Below, in pieces: positions 32,782 to 40,116 of a DNA stretch of 64,000 bases (position 1 is the first letter of the stretch; each line of letters begins with the position of its first letter). The position numbers and the translations under genes are program-made. Origin of the DNA: CAUZWH01 sp965247665 (GTDB taxonomy: Bacteria; Pseudomonadota; Alphaproteobacteria; SHVV01); NCBI GenBank assembly GCA_965247665.1, contig CBDFHH010000005.1:1302001-1366000 (forward strand). The letters are read 5' to 3'. Below the pieces are notes generated by a model, which was given only the letters and a program-made list of their open reading frames with translations, did not search any database and was not told the origin of the DNA.

Positions 32782-33567
32782 ATGCTCTCTCCCACCTTCT
32801 CACGAACGATAAAAAAACTCTTTCTCGCTGCTTCGGTTTTTGGACTATCAGGTTGTCTTGCCGGTCAGGGTGGAGGGCTGCTCCCTAGCTCCCAGACAAC
32901 ACTCGGTACCGCACAGAACACTGTACAGAACGAAGGTCGTTCTCTGGTCAAGTGTGCCTCGCCCGTCGGCGTTGCAGCCCTTGTCGAACCGCCAAGCGAC
33001 TCTCTGGCGCATTTAAGGAAATTTGGACTGAGTTCACCCATCCCGGTTCTCAAGTTGCTCATGGCTCGTAGCGGGTGCTTCCGAGTTGTAGATCGTGGAG
33101 CGGCTTCAGAAGCCCTTCAGCGGGAACGTGCGTTAGCGAAGGCCGGTGAGCTTGAAAAAGAAAGCAAAATGGGCGGTGGGCAAATGGTCGCCGCCGACTT
33201 TTTGATTTCTCCGAACGTCTTGTTCCAAGACGCTGACTCTGGAGGAAGCAATATTGGCGCTACGCTAGGAGCGTTGCTACCCGGCGTTCTCGGGGGCATT
33301 GCGGGATCGCTGAACGTGACCAATCTTGAAGCTCAGATTTTGCTCACGCTAACCAATGTCCGTACTGGTGTGCAGGAAGCAGTGGCCGAGGGTTCAGCCA
33401 GAAAGGCAGATATAGGGTTTGGATTGGGAGGACTGCTTGCTGGCGGCACACTTGGAGCTGCGGCTGGTGGTGGAAATTATGCGAGCACGGACATTGGTAA
33501 AATCGTCATGGCAGCCTTCGTGGACGGTCACAACAAGCTCGTGCAACAGCTCGCTGCCGGTTCCTGA
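32782..33567 (+). CDS. CsgG/HfaB-like outer-membrane lipoprotein
   Basis: A 261-residue lipoprotein; the signal peptide ends in LSGC with Cys25 as the lipidation site. The body resembles curli-secretion CsgG and related proteins: KLLMARSGCFRVVDRGAA, then a long linker, AADFLISPNVLF, NLEAQILLTLTNVRTGVQEA and a final DIGKIVMAAFVDGHNKL. Two Gly-rich stretches (IGATLGALLPGVLGGIAGS and GLGGLLAGGTLGAAAGGG) could be membrane or packing segments. GGAGG about ten bases before the ATG supports the start. Codon use is less GC-rich than its neighbours. No curli subunit or other partner is nearby, so a secretion role is unproved. Confidence 0.65.
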   Translation: MLSPTFSRTIKKLFLAASVFGLSGCLAGQGGGLLPSSQTTLGTAQNTVQNEGRSLVKCASPVGVAALVEPPSDSLAHLRKFGLSSPIPVLKLLMARSGCFRVVDRGAASEALQRERALAKAGELEKESKMGGGQMVAADFLISPNVLFQDADSGGSNIGATLGALLPGVLGGIAGSLNVTNLEAQILLTLTNVRTGVQEAVAEGSARKADIGFGLGGLLAGGTLGAAAGGGNYASTDIGKIVMAAFVDGHNKLVQQLAAGS

Positions 33568-33578
33568 TACCCGGACAT

Positions 33579-34372
33579 TATCAGACTAACTGGACAGGAT
33601 TTGTAGAACCTACAATCGAACGCCCTCATGCTGCGAGTTGAGGCCACTCGGCCAGGGCGGCTTCTCGGTCTTGTTTGAAGATGTTGCGGCGGTTGAGATG
33701 GCGTTGGTGGTTGAAGTGGTTGTGGATCGAGGCGTGGACGGCGGCGAATTTCTGCAGGGTCTTGATGTCCCTGCATTCGACCATCGCCCGTTCCCGTCGT
33801 CGGAACGGGCGGTGCGAGTTTTAGGCCCGGTTGTTGAGCCAACGTCGGGTCTCTTGGCGAACCTCGTTACCGATCACCTGCATCGCCGCCCGGTATGACC
33901 GAAGCCTATCCGTGACGATCGAGACCGGCCGGCCATAACGTTTCATGGCACGCTTCAGGAATTTGAGCGCAGCCCCGAGATCCCGCCGTTTCGTGGCAAA
34001 AACCTCAAGCACCTCCCCTTCATGGTCGACCGCGCACTATAGATAATGTGGTGCGCTGTTGATGCGGACGAACACCTCATCAAGATGCCCGCGCCAGTTC
34101 GACCAGTTGCGCCGGTCGACGCACCGCCGCCTGATCTCGCCGGCAAACAGCGGACCGAACCGGTTCCACCAGTACCGTACCGTCTCGTGGCAGACGTCGA
34201 TACCGCGCTCGAACAGAAGATCTTCGACCTGTCGCAGCGACAAGGGGTAGCGGACATACATCATCAACGCGAGGCGGATGACCTCGGGCGAGCTGTTGAA
34301 ATAGCGGAACGGATTTCGCATCGGGCAAAACTATGGATGCCCAATCTGCACATCAATCCGTTTTGTCTGACA
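33579..34372. mobile_element. IS6-family insertion sequence, degenerate
   Basis: About 794 bp, the normal IS6 size, carrying one transposase frame on the minus strand. The end at 33579-33593 and the reverse complement of 34358-34372 match at 11 of 15 positions (shared TCAGAC), a plausible pair of terminal inverted repeats. No target-site duplication was found. The element starts 11 nt after the CsgG-like gene stop. Confidence 0.7.
33626..34321 (-). pseudogene. IS6-family transposase with two in-frame stop codons
   Basis: The complete 231-codon frame can be read through: MRNPFRYFNSSPEVIRLALM, HETVRYWWNRFGPLFAGEI, first catalytic Asp in HLDEVFV, second in VTDRLRSYRAA. It continues to a C-terminal part that reads NSHRPFRRRER to QLAA. 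Stop codons interrupt it at 34037-34039 (TAG after SAPHYL, where family members have Trp) and at 33821-33823 (TAA after WLNNRA, at the expected catalytic Glu of DDE). There is no frameshift. The element cannot transpose by itself. Confidence 0.85.
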
Positions 34373-34377
34373 GCGCA

Positions 34378-34401
34378 GGGCCGCGATATTTTCCGCGGCC
34401 C
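34378..34401 (-). terminator. Strong hairpin downstream of grxD
   Basis: GGGCCGCG (34378-34385) pairs perfectly with CGCGGCCC (34394-34401) around an 8-nt AT-rich loop, 34 nt after the grxD stop on the minus strand. No U tract follows. It may end the bolA-grxD transcript and lies just outside the IS boundary. Confidence 0.45.
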
Positions 34402-34434
34402 TGCGGTCGTCTGGACTGTCGGCTCGGCGTTTAA

Positions 34435-34779
34435 CTAAGCCGTCGCGACCTCGCGCTCGATGCCCTGGTTGTCGAGATGCTGGTCGAGTTCGCCGGTTTC
34501 GTACATCTCGCGCACGATGTCGCAACCGCCTACGAACTCGCCCTTGACGTAGAGCTGCGGAATCGTCGGCCACTGGCTGAATTCCTTGAGGCCTTCGCGC
34601 AGGCTTGGATCCATCAGCACATCGTGACTTTTGAACTTGACGCCGAGCCGGGTCAGGATCTCGATGCAGGTCGCCGAAAAGCCGCATTGCGGGAACACCG
34701 GGCTCCCCTTCATGTAGAGAACCACCGGCGCCTGCTCGATGTCCTGGCGAATACGCTCGAATACGGGGTTATCGCTCAT
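34435..34779 (-). CDS. grxD: Monothiol glutaredoxin, CGFS type
   Basis: A 114-residue Grx4/GrxD-type glutaredoxin with the CGFS active site at residues 32-35 (FPQCGFSATC), preceded by LYMKGSP and followed by WPTIPQLYVKGEFVGGCDIVREMYETGEL. These proteins bind a glutathione-ligated [2Fe-2S] cluster and pair with BolA proteins in iron-sulfur delivery or iron sensing. bolA lies 32 nt upstream on the same strand, matching the known Grx-BolA partnership. Confidence 0.96.
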   Translation of the reverse strand: MSDNPVFERIRQDIEQAPVVLYMKGSPVFPQCGFSATCIEILTRLGVKFKSHDVLMDPSLREGLKEFSQWPTIPQLYVKGEFVGGCDIVREMYETGELDQHLDNQGIEREVATA

Positions 34780-34811
34780 AATCGTGGTTTCCCTGTTGTC
34801 TGGTTCGATCG

Positions 34812-35048
34812 CTACTGTTCCGGAGCCGAAGTCTGCAGCGCGAGGGCGTGCAGTGCGTCACCCATATTACCCTTGAGCGCGGCGTAGACCATCTGATGCT
34901 GCTGCACCCGCGTTTTGCCGGCGAACATGTTGGAGACCACGTGGGCGGCGTAGTGGTCGCCATCGCCGCGCAAATCCTGGATCGTCACCACCGCGTCGGG
35001 AATGTCTTGCTTGATCAGCCTTTCGATCTCCGACGCATCCATCGGCAT
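34812..35048 (-). CDS. BolA-family protein
   Basis: A 78-residue IbaG/BolA-like protein starting MPMDASEIERLIKQ. It has the helix-turn region GDGDHYAAHVVSNMFAGKTRVQQHQMVYAAL, including a conserved His that can serve as cluster ligand in BolA-glutaredoxin heterodimers. The gene lies 20 nt after purL and 32 nt before grxD, suggesting one transcript purL-bolA-grxD. It probably helps assemble or sense [2Fe-2S] clusters with GrxD. Confidence 0.92.
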   Translation of the reverse strand: MPMDASEIERLIKQDIPDAVVTIQDLRGDGDHYAAHVVSNMFAGKTRVQQHQMVYAALKGNMGDALHALALQTSAPEQ

Positions 35049-35068
35049 GGTTGATCAATCCTCCGAGT

Positions 35069-37297
35069 TTAACCGCCGCGCGCGGCGCCGTTTTCCATAT
35101 ATTCCGGCATCCAGCGTTCGTGCGCGGCGCGCAAATCACCTAACGATATGATAGCCCCGGTCGCCAGTGTCAAATCCTTTCCCGCCGTAACCCCCAGGCT
35201 AACGAGCACGACGCCACGCCGCTTGGCTTCCGCTTGCAGGGCCGGACAATCCTCTTGCTTGGCGGCGACCAGGTAGCGCGCCTGATCCTCACCGAACCAA
35301 TAGGCCGGATCGGCAGTCGCGTCTCGCTCGATTTCGACGCCGATATCGCCGGCCAGGGCCATCTCGGCGATAGCGACCAACAGACCACCGTCGGCAACGT
35401 CGTGGCACGCGGAAATCCAACCGTGGCCGATCGCGGCGCGCACGAAATCACCGTTGGTTCGCTCGGCGTCAAGGTCGACCCACGGTGCCGACCCGCCCTC
35501 ATCACCGTGGATCACCCTGGAGAGCAGGGATTGTCCGAGGTGGCCGATGGTTTCGCCCACGACCAGGACCAGCTCGCCCTCGCCGCCAAAGGCAAGGTCT
35601 ACCGTTTGGTCGAGATCGTCGATCAAGCCGATGCCGCCGATCTGCGGCGTCGGCTTGATCGCGACCCCATTGGTCTCGTTGTAGAAGGAGACGTTGCCCG
35701 ACACGACCGGAAAGTCGAGGGCGAGGCAGGCTTCGCGCATACCCTCGATGGCGCCGACGAACTGGCCCATCACATCGTCGCGCTCGGGATTGCCGAAGTT
35801 CATGCAATCGGTAACGGCCAGCGGTTTGGCGCCGACCGCGGTGAGGTTGCGCCAGCACTCGGCGACTGCCTGACGACCGCCGCCGACCGCATCGACGGCG
35901 CAATAGCGCGGCGTGCAATCGGTGGTCAGAGCCAGGCCGCGGTTGGAGCCATGGATGCGGATCACCGCGGCGTCGCCGCCCGGCCGCCGTACAGTGTCGG
36001 CCATGACCATGTGGTCGTACTGCTCCCATACCCAGCGCTTGCCGGCAAGGTCGGGCGATGCCATCAGTCGGGTCAGTGCCCGGCCGAGATCGATTTCCGG
36101 CGCTACGCGAGATACCGATACGGGAGCCGTCGGGGGCCGCACCCAGGGGCGGTCATATTCGGGCGATGCGTCGGCCAGCGGGGCGATCGGCAGGTCGGCG
36201 ACCGTCTCGCCGTGGAGTTTGAGCACCATATGGCCACCCTCGACGAGGCGGCCGATCACCGCGAAGTCGAGCTCCCATTTCTCGAAAACGCGCCGCGCTT
36301 CGTCCTCGCAACCGCGCTGCAGCACCATCAGCATGCGTTCTTGGCTCTCGGAGAGCATGATCTCGTACGGCGTCATTGCCGGCGCGCGGGTCGGCACGCG
36401 GTCGAGATCGAGCTCGACGCCAACCCCGCCCTTCGAAGCCATCTCGAACGACGAGGAGGTCAGCCCGGCTGCGCCCATGTCCTGGATCGCGATGATGGCT
36501 TCGGTCGCCATCAGCTCGAGACAGGCTTCAAGCAGCAGTTTTTCCGTGAAGGGGTCGCCGACCTGCACGGTCGGGCGCTTCTCTATCGAGCAATCGTCGA
36601 ACTCGACCGAGGCCATGGTCGCGCCGTGAATCCCGTCGCGTCCGGTCTTGGAGCCGACATAGACCACGGGATTGCCGATCCCGGCTGCACGCGAATAGAA
36701 GATCCGATCGGCGTCCGCGAGGCCGACCGTCATCGCGTTGACCAGGATGTTGCCGTTGTAGCTCGAATCGAACGTGCATTCGCCGCCGACCGTGGGGACG
36801 CCGACGCAGTTGCCGTAACCGCCGATGCCGCCGACCACGCCCCCGACCAAGTGGCGGGTCCTGGGATGGGCCGGGTCGCCGAAGCGCAACGCGTTGAGGT
36901 TGGCGATCGGCCGCGCGCCCATGGTGAACACGTCGCGGAGGATGCCGCCGACCCCGGTCGCCGCACCCTGGTAGGGCTCGATGAAGGAAGGGTGGTTGTG
37001 GCTTTCCATCTTGAATACCACCGCCTGTCCCGCGCCGATGTCGACGACCCCGGCATTCTCGCCGGGCCCGCAAATCACCCACGGCGCCTCGGTCGGCAGC
37101 CGACGCAGCCATTTCTTGGAGGATTTGTAGGAGCAATGTTCGCTCCACATCACCGAGAAGATACCGAGCTCGGTGAGGTTGGGCTCGCGCCCGAGGATCT
37201 CGAGCACCCGTCGGTATTCCTCCGGCGTCAGACCGTGCTCGGCGATCAACTCGGGTGAGATCACGACCGGGGGATCGGCGACGATGTCGGGGCTCAT
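35069..37297 (-). CDS. purL: Phosphoribosylformylglycinamidine synthase subunit PurL
   Basis: A 742-residue synthetase subunit of the three-part FGAM synthase (PurS/PurQ/PurL type), de novo purine step 4. Typical stretches are MWSEHCSYKSSKKWL near residue 50, VFKMESHNHPS, GGIGGYGNCVGVPTVGGE, QDMGAAGLTSSS and GNVSFYNETNG. Its ATG overlaps the purQ stop by 4 nt (37294-37297), so translation is probably coupled. Length is normal for the small PurL class. Confidence 0.97.
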   Translation of the reverse strand: MSPDIVADPPVVISPELIAEHGLTPEEYRRVLEILGREPNLTELGIFSVMWSEHCSYKSSKKWLRRLPTEAPWVICGPGENAGVVDIGAGQAVVFKMESHNHPSFIEPYQGAATGVGGILRDVFTMGARPIANLNALRFGDPAHPRTRHLVGGVVGGIGGYGNCVGVPTVGGECTFDSSYNGNILVNAMTVGLADADRIFYSRAAGIGNPVVYVGSKTGRDGIHGATMASVEFDDCSIEKRPTVQVGDPFTEKLLLEACLELMATEAIIAIQDMGAAGLTSSSFEMASKGGVGVELDLDRVPTRAPAMTPYEIMLSESQERMLMVLQRGCEDEARRVFEKWELDFAVIGRLVEGGHMVLKLHGETVADLPIAPLADASPEYDRPWVRPPTAPVSVSRVAPEIDLGRALTRLMASPDLAGKRWVWEQYDHMVMADTVRRPGGDAAVIRIHGSNRGLALTTDCTPRYCAVDAVGGGRQAVAECWRNLTAVGAKPLAVTDCMNFGNPERDDVMGQFVGAIEGMREACLALDFPVVSGNVSFYNETNGVAIKPTPQIGGIGLIDDLDQTVDLAFGGEGELVLVVGETIGHLGQSLLSRVIHGDEGGSAPWVDLDAERTNGDFVRAAIGHGWISACHDVADGGLLVAIAEMALAGDIGVEIERDATADPAYWFGEDQARYLVAAKQEDCPALQAEAKRRGVVLVSLGVTAGKDLTLATGAIISLGDLRAAHERWMPEYMENGAARGG

Positions 37298-37983
37298 GAC
37301 AAGGCGGCGACCAGACCGTCGAACATCGCGCGGCCGTCGCTACCGCCGAGCCGGGGATCGGCCAGCCGTTCGGGATGGGGCATCAGGCCGAGCACGGTGC
37401 GGTCGCGGTTGATGACGCCGGCGATGTTGTCGAGCGAGCCGTTGGGATTGGCGGCGTCGCTGAGCGTGCCGTCGGCGGCACAATAGCGGAAAGCGATCTG
37501 GTCGTGCGCGGCCATTTCCGCGCGGGTGGCTTCGTCGACGCGATAGTTGCCGTCGTGGTGAGCGACCGGGATGCGGATCACCGCGCCGACATCGTAGTGA
37601 TGGGTGAACGGGGTAAAGGGGTTCTCGACCCGCAGATAGACGTCGCGGCACACGAATCTGAGCTGAGCGTTGGGCATCAGGATGCCCGGCAACAGCCCGC
37701 ATTCGGTGACGATCTGGAACCCGTTGCAGATCGCCAGCACCGGCACGCCGGCTTGGGCCCGCGCCACCACCTCGCGCATCGCAGGCGAGTGGGCGGCTAC
37801 GGCGCCGGAACGGAGGTAGTCGCCATAGGAGAAGCCACCGGGGACGACGATCAGATCGAGCTTCGGCAGGGTTGCGTCGCGGTGCCAAATCATCTCCGGC
37901 ACCCGCCCCATGCTTTGTGCGAGCGCGATCTGAACGTCGCGATCGCAGTTGGATCCGGGAAAGACGATGACGCCGGCCTTCAC
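37294..37983 (-). CDS. purQ: Phosphoribosylformylglycinamidine synthase glutaminase subunit PurQ
   Basis: A 229-residue class I glutamine amidotransferase subunit delivering ammonia to PurL. It begins with GTG and reads KAGVIVFPGSNCDRDVQ; the oxyanion loop is VPGGFSYGDYLR, the nucleophile Cys lies in VLAICNGFQI, and the His-Glu end is LMPHPER. The same frame stays open up to 38460 by chance over the purS region. GTG 37983 is chosen because it gives the standard family N terminus. Confidence 0.96.
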   Translation of the reverse strand: MKAGVIVFPGSNCDRDVQIALAQSMGRVPEMIWHRDATLPKLDLIVVPGGFSYGDYLRSGAVAAHSPAMREVVARAQAGVPVLAICNGFQIVTECGLLPGILMPNAQLRFVCRDVYLRVENPFTPFTHHYDVGAVIRIPVAHHDGNYRVDEATRAEMAAHDQIAFRYCAADGTLSDAANPNGSLDNIAGVINRDRTVLGLMPHPERLADPRLGGSDGRAMFDGLVAALS

Positions 37984-38147
37984 CGAAGCGTCCAAAAAGC
38001 GGCCATGGGAGATAGCGTTTGACGCGGACCCGGGACAGGTTTGTGCGTCCCGCGCGTCGATATCCGCCGATTCGTGAATCGGCGAGCGCCCGGTATTGCA
38101 GCGCGGTTCCCTCCCCCGATCGCGGGTGCGGGAGCCCGCCGCGGGAT

Positions 38148-38170
38148 CGCGGTTATGCGCTCTAACCGCG
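38148..38170. other. Perfect 8-bp stem-loop between purS and purQ
   Basis: CGCGGTTA (38148-38155) and TAACCGCG (38163-38170) flank a 7-nt loop, beginning 7 nt after the purS stop on the minus strand. A second GC-rich inverted repeat (GCGGG/CCCGC) lies beside it near 38122-38140. No T run follows. It could be an mRNA processing or partial termination site within the pur transcript. Confidence 0.5.
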
Positions 38171-38177
38171 TCATTCG

Positions 38178-38420
38178 CTAATCCTCGATGGCGATCGAGT
38201 AATTTTCGATCACGGGATTGGCCAGCAGCTTGGTGCACATCGCTTCGACGGCGTTCTCCGCGCGTTGGCGATCGCTCTCGGCGAGGTCGATCTCGACATA
38301 TTTGCCCTGGCGAACCTCGTCGATCCCCTCGAATCCAAGCGCCGCCAGCGCGTTGGCGACCGCCTTGCCCTGCGGGTCGTGGACGCCGGGTTTGAGGGTG
38401 ATGTGGACGCGCGCCTTCAC
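38178..38420 (-). CDS. purS: Phosphoribosylformylglycinamidine synthase subunit PurS
   Basis: An 80-residue small subunit that joins PurQ and PurL into the active complex. The GTG at 38420 gives KARVHITLKPGVHDPQGKAV at the start and the standard VRQGKYVEIDL and MCTKLLANPVIENYSI. An upstream ATG at 38477 in the same frame would add 19 untypical residues. A gap of about 190 nt with hairpins separates it from purQ. Confidence 0.92.
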   Translation of the reverse strand: MKARVHITLKPGVHDPQGKAVANALAALGFEGIDEVRQGKYVEIDLAESDRQRAENAVEAMCTKLLANPVIENYSIAIED

Positions 38421-38746
38421 CGCGGTGGCCCCGGCAGCAATCTTGACGGCGATTTCGCAATCATTGCGGTCCGCCACGCCGCGACATCGTCTTTACTGCG
38501 GTCGCCTTGGCGCTCGCTCCATCAGCCCGGTCCTCTCGCGCGAGGGGTTCGAGGGCGACCGTCGGGCCGGTGGCACGGCGCACACGCCTTGGCGGGGGGC
38601 GCTTGGTGTACGCCGTACGGTTCCCTCTCCGTTGACGTGACGGGCGCGGGTCCGCGGGTGCAGCCGGGGCGCCCGTGACGCCGAATAAATGCGCACAGCT
38701 GGGGTGGGGGTGGTTGGTCAACGTGTTGGTGAAGCTCGCCCCAACG
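38421..38746. other. Intergenic stretch between purC and purS; no gene seen
   Basis: Very GC-rich sequence with short self-complementary runs (for example CTCGCGCGAG near 38527-38540). Open frames crossing it on both strands have no recognisable family. It may carry a secondary start site for purS, but no clear promoter was found. Confidence 0.5.
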
Positions 38747-39511
38747 CTACTGGACCAGCTTCGGTCCCTTGATGTCGGTGACCTCGGCGTCGCGCAGGAT
38801 ACCCAGCCGCTTGGCCACCTCGTGATAGGCCTCGGGGATGTTGCCGAGGTCGCGGCGGAAGCGATCCTTGTCGAGTTTTTCGTTGGTTTCGAGGTCCCAC
38901 AGACGGCAGCTGTCGGGGCTGATTTCGTCGGCGAGGACGATGCGCATCTGATCGTTTTCGTAGAGCCGCCCAAACTCGAGCTTGAAATCGATCAGACGGA
39001 TGCCGATGCCGTAGAACAGGCCGGAGAGGAAGTCGTTGATGCGCAGCGACAGTTGCACGATTTCGTCGAGCTCTTGGGGGTGGGCCCAGCTGAACGCCGT
39101 GATGTGCTCTTCGGAGATCATCGGATCGTTGAGCTCGTCGTTCTTGTAGTAATACTCGATGATCGAACGCGGCAACGGGGTTCCTTCGTCGATGCCGAGA
39201 CGCTTGGACAGCGAGCCGGCGACGATGTTGCGGATCACCACCTCGACCGGAATGATCTCGACTTCCTTGACCAGCTGTTCGCGCATGTTGAGGCGCCGCA
39301 CGAAATGGGTCGGCACGCCGATGTCGTTGAGGCGCGTCATCAGATGCTCGGAGATGCGGTTGTTGATCACCCCCTTGCCGTCGATGGTACCCTTCTTCTG
39401 ATTGTTGAAGGCGGTGGCGTCATCCTTGAAATAGGCGACCAGGGTGCCGGGTTCGGGTCCCTCGAAAAGCACCTTGGCCTTACCCTCGTAAAGCTGTCTG
39501 CGGCGGGGCAT
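38747..39511 (-). CDS. purC: Phosphoribosylaminoimidazole-succinocarboxamide synthase (SAICAR synthase)
   Basis: A 254-residue enzyme of de novo purine synthesis that adds aspartate to CAIR using ATP. It begins MPRRRQLYEGKAKVLFEG and contains FKDDATAFNNQKKG, VVIRNIVAGSLSKRLG, IDFKLEFGRL and VLADEISPDSCRLWD, all standard motifs. Length is normal. It is the first gene of the purC-purS-purQ-purL-bolA-grxD run on the minus strand, with a possible promoter upstream. Confidence 0.97.
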   Translation of the reverse strand: MPRRRQLYEGKAKVLFEGPEPGTLVAYFKDDATAFNNQKKGTIDGKGVINNRISEHLMTRLNDIGVPTHFVRRLNMREQLVKEVEIIPVEVVIRNIVAGSLSKRLGIDEGTPLPRSIIEYYYKNDELNDPMISEEHITAFSWAHPQELDEIVQLSLRINDFLSGLFYGIGIRLIDFKLEFGRLYENDQMRIVLADEISPDSCRLWDLETNEKLDKDRFRRDLGNIPEAYHEVAKRLGILRDAEVTDIKGPKLVQ

Positions 39512-39578
39512 GGCGTCGATCCGGAATGTCGTTATTGGGGGCGCTCAATGGTCGCATCATGCGCCCAATTGTCCCGGC

Positions 39579-39608
39579 AACATAGCTGAGATGGCGAGGT
39601 TGAATCAA
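39579..39608 (-). promoter_or_regulatory. Possible promoter of the purC-led operon
   Basis: On the minus strand TTGATT (39603-39608) and TATGTT (39579-39584) are 18 nt apart, leaving a leader of about 60 nt before purC. No PurR-like or riboswitch structure was recognised. Confidence 0.4.
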
Positions 39609-39756
39609 CGCAATCGGGTGCTCGAATCTCGACCTCCACCACGAGGTCCGCGGAAGGCTTGCGCCTGATCGACGAAGCGGCTATCGCTTGTCGCCGCCGG
39701 CCGGCCTTGCCGGGCGCGCTGGAAATCCCCCGCTTGTGACCCCAAGGGAAACGCCG

Positions 39757-40089
39757 ATGACCTCGTTCAAAGACCGCGAAAATGCCGAAGAAGCCAGGTT
39801 CGCCCGCAACGCCGAGCAGGAATTCAAGGTCAATGCACGGCGGGTCAAGCTGTTCGGATTATGGGTTGCCGAGTACCTCGGAATGACCGCCGAAACCGCC
39901 GACGCCTACGCGCGCGACCTGGTCCTGGTCGATTTCACCGAGCCCGGCCAGGAGGACGTGTTTCGCAAGGTGTGGGCCGACCTCCAAGCTAAGGAAGTCG
40001 AGCTTTCGGAGCACCAGGTGCGGCGCGAGATGGAACGCCTGTACGAGGTCGCGGTTACGCAGATCCAGGCCGAGCCCGCCGAGAACTAA
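39757..40089 (+). CDS. F1FO-ATPase inhibitor subunit zeta (DUF1476)
   Basis: A 110-residue acidic helical protein. It begins MTSFKDRENAEEARFARNAEQ and contains KLFGLWVAEYLGM and VRREMERLYEVA, the DUF1476 family. In Paracoccus this family was shown to inhibit ATP hydrolysis by the F1 ATPase through its N-terminal segment. It is essentially restricted to alphaproteobacteria, which supports the taxonomic placement. AAGGGA precedes the ATG. The nearby genes are purine genes, not ATP synthase genes. The function is inferred from the family. Confidence 0.88.
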   Translation: MTSFKDRENAEEARFARNAEQEFKVNARRVKLFGLWVAEYLGMTAETADAYARDLVLVDFTEPGQEDVFRKVWADLQAKEVELSEHQVRREMERLYEVAVTQIQAEPAEN

Positions 40090-40116
40090 ACTCGACAAAC
40101 CGGGGCCGCTAGGCAT

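Noticed and set aside
35234..37258. 674-codon plus-strand frame opposite purL
   Set aside because: Antisense shadow of purL with biased composition and no recognisable family.
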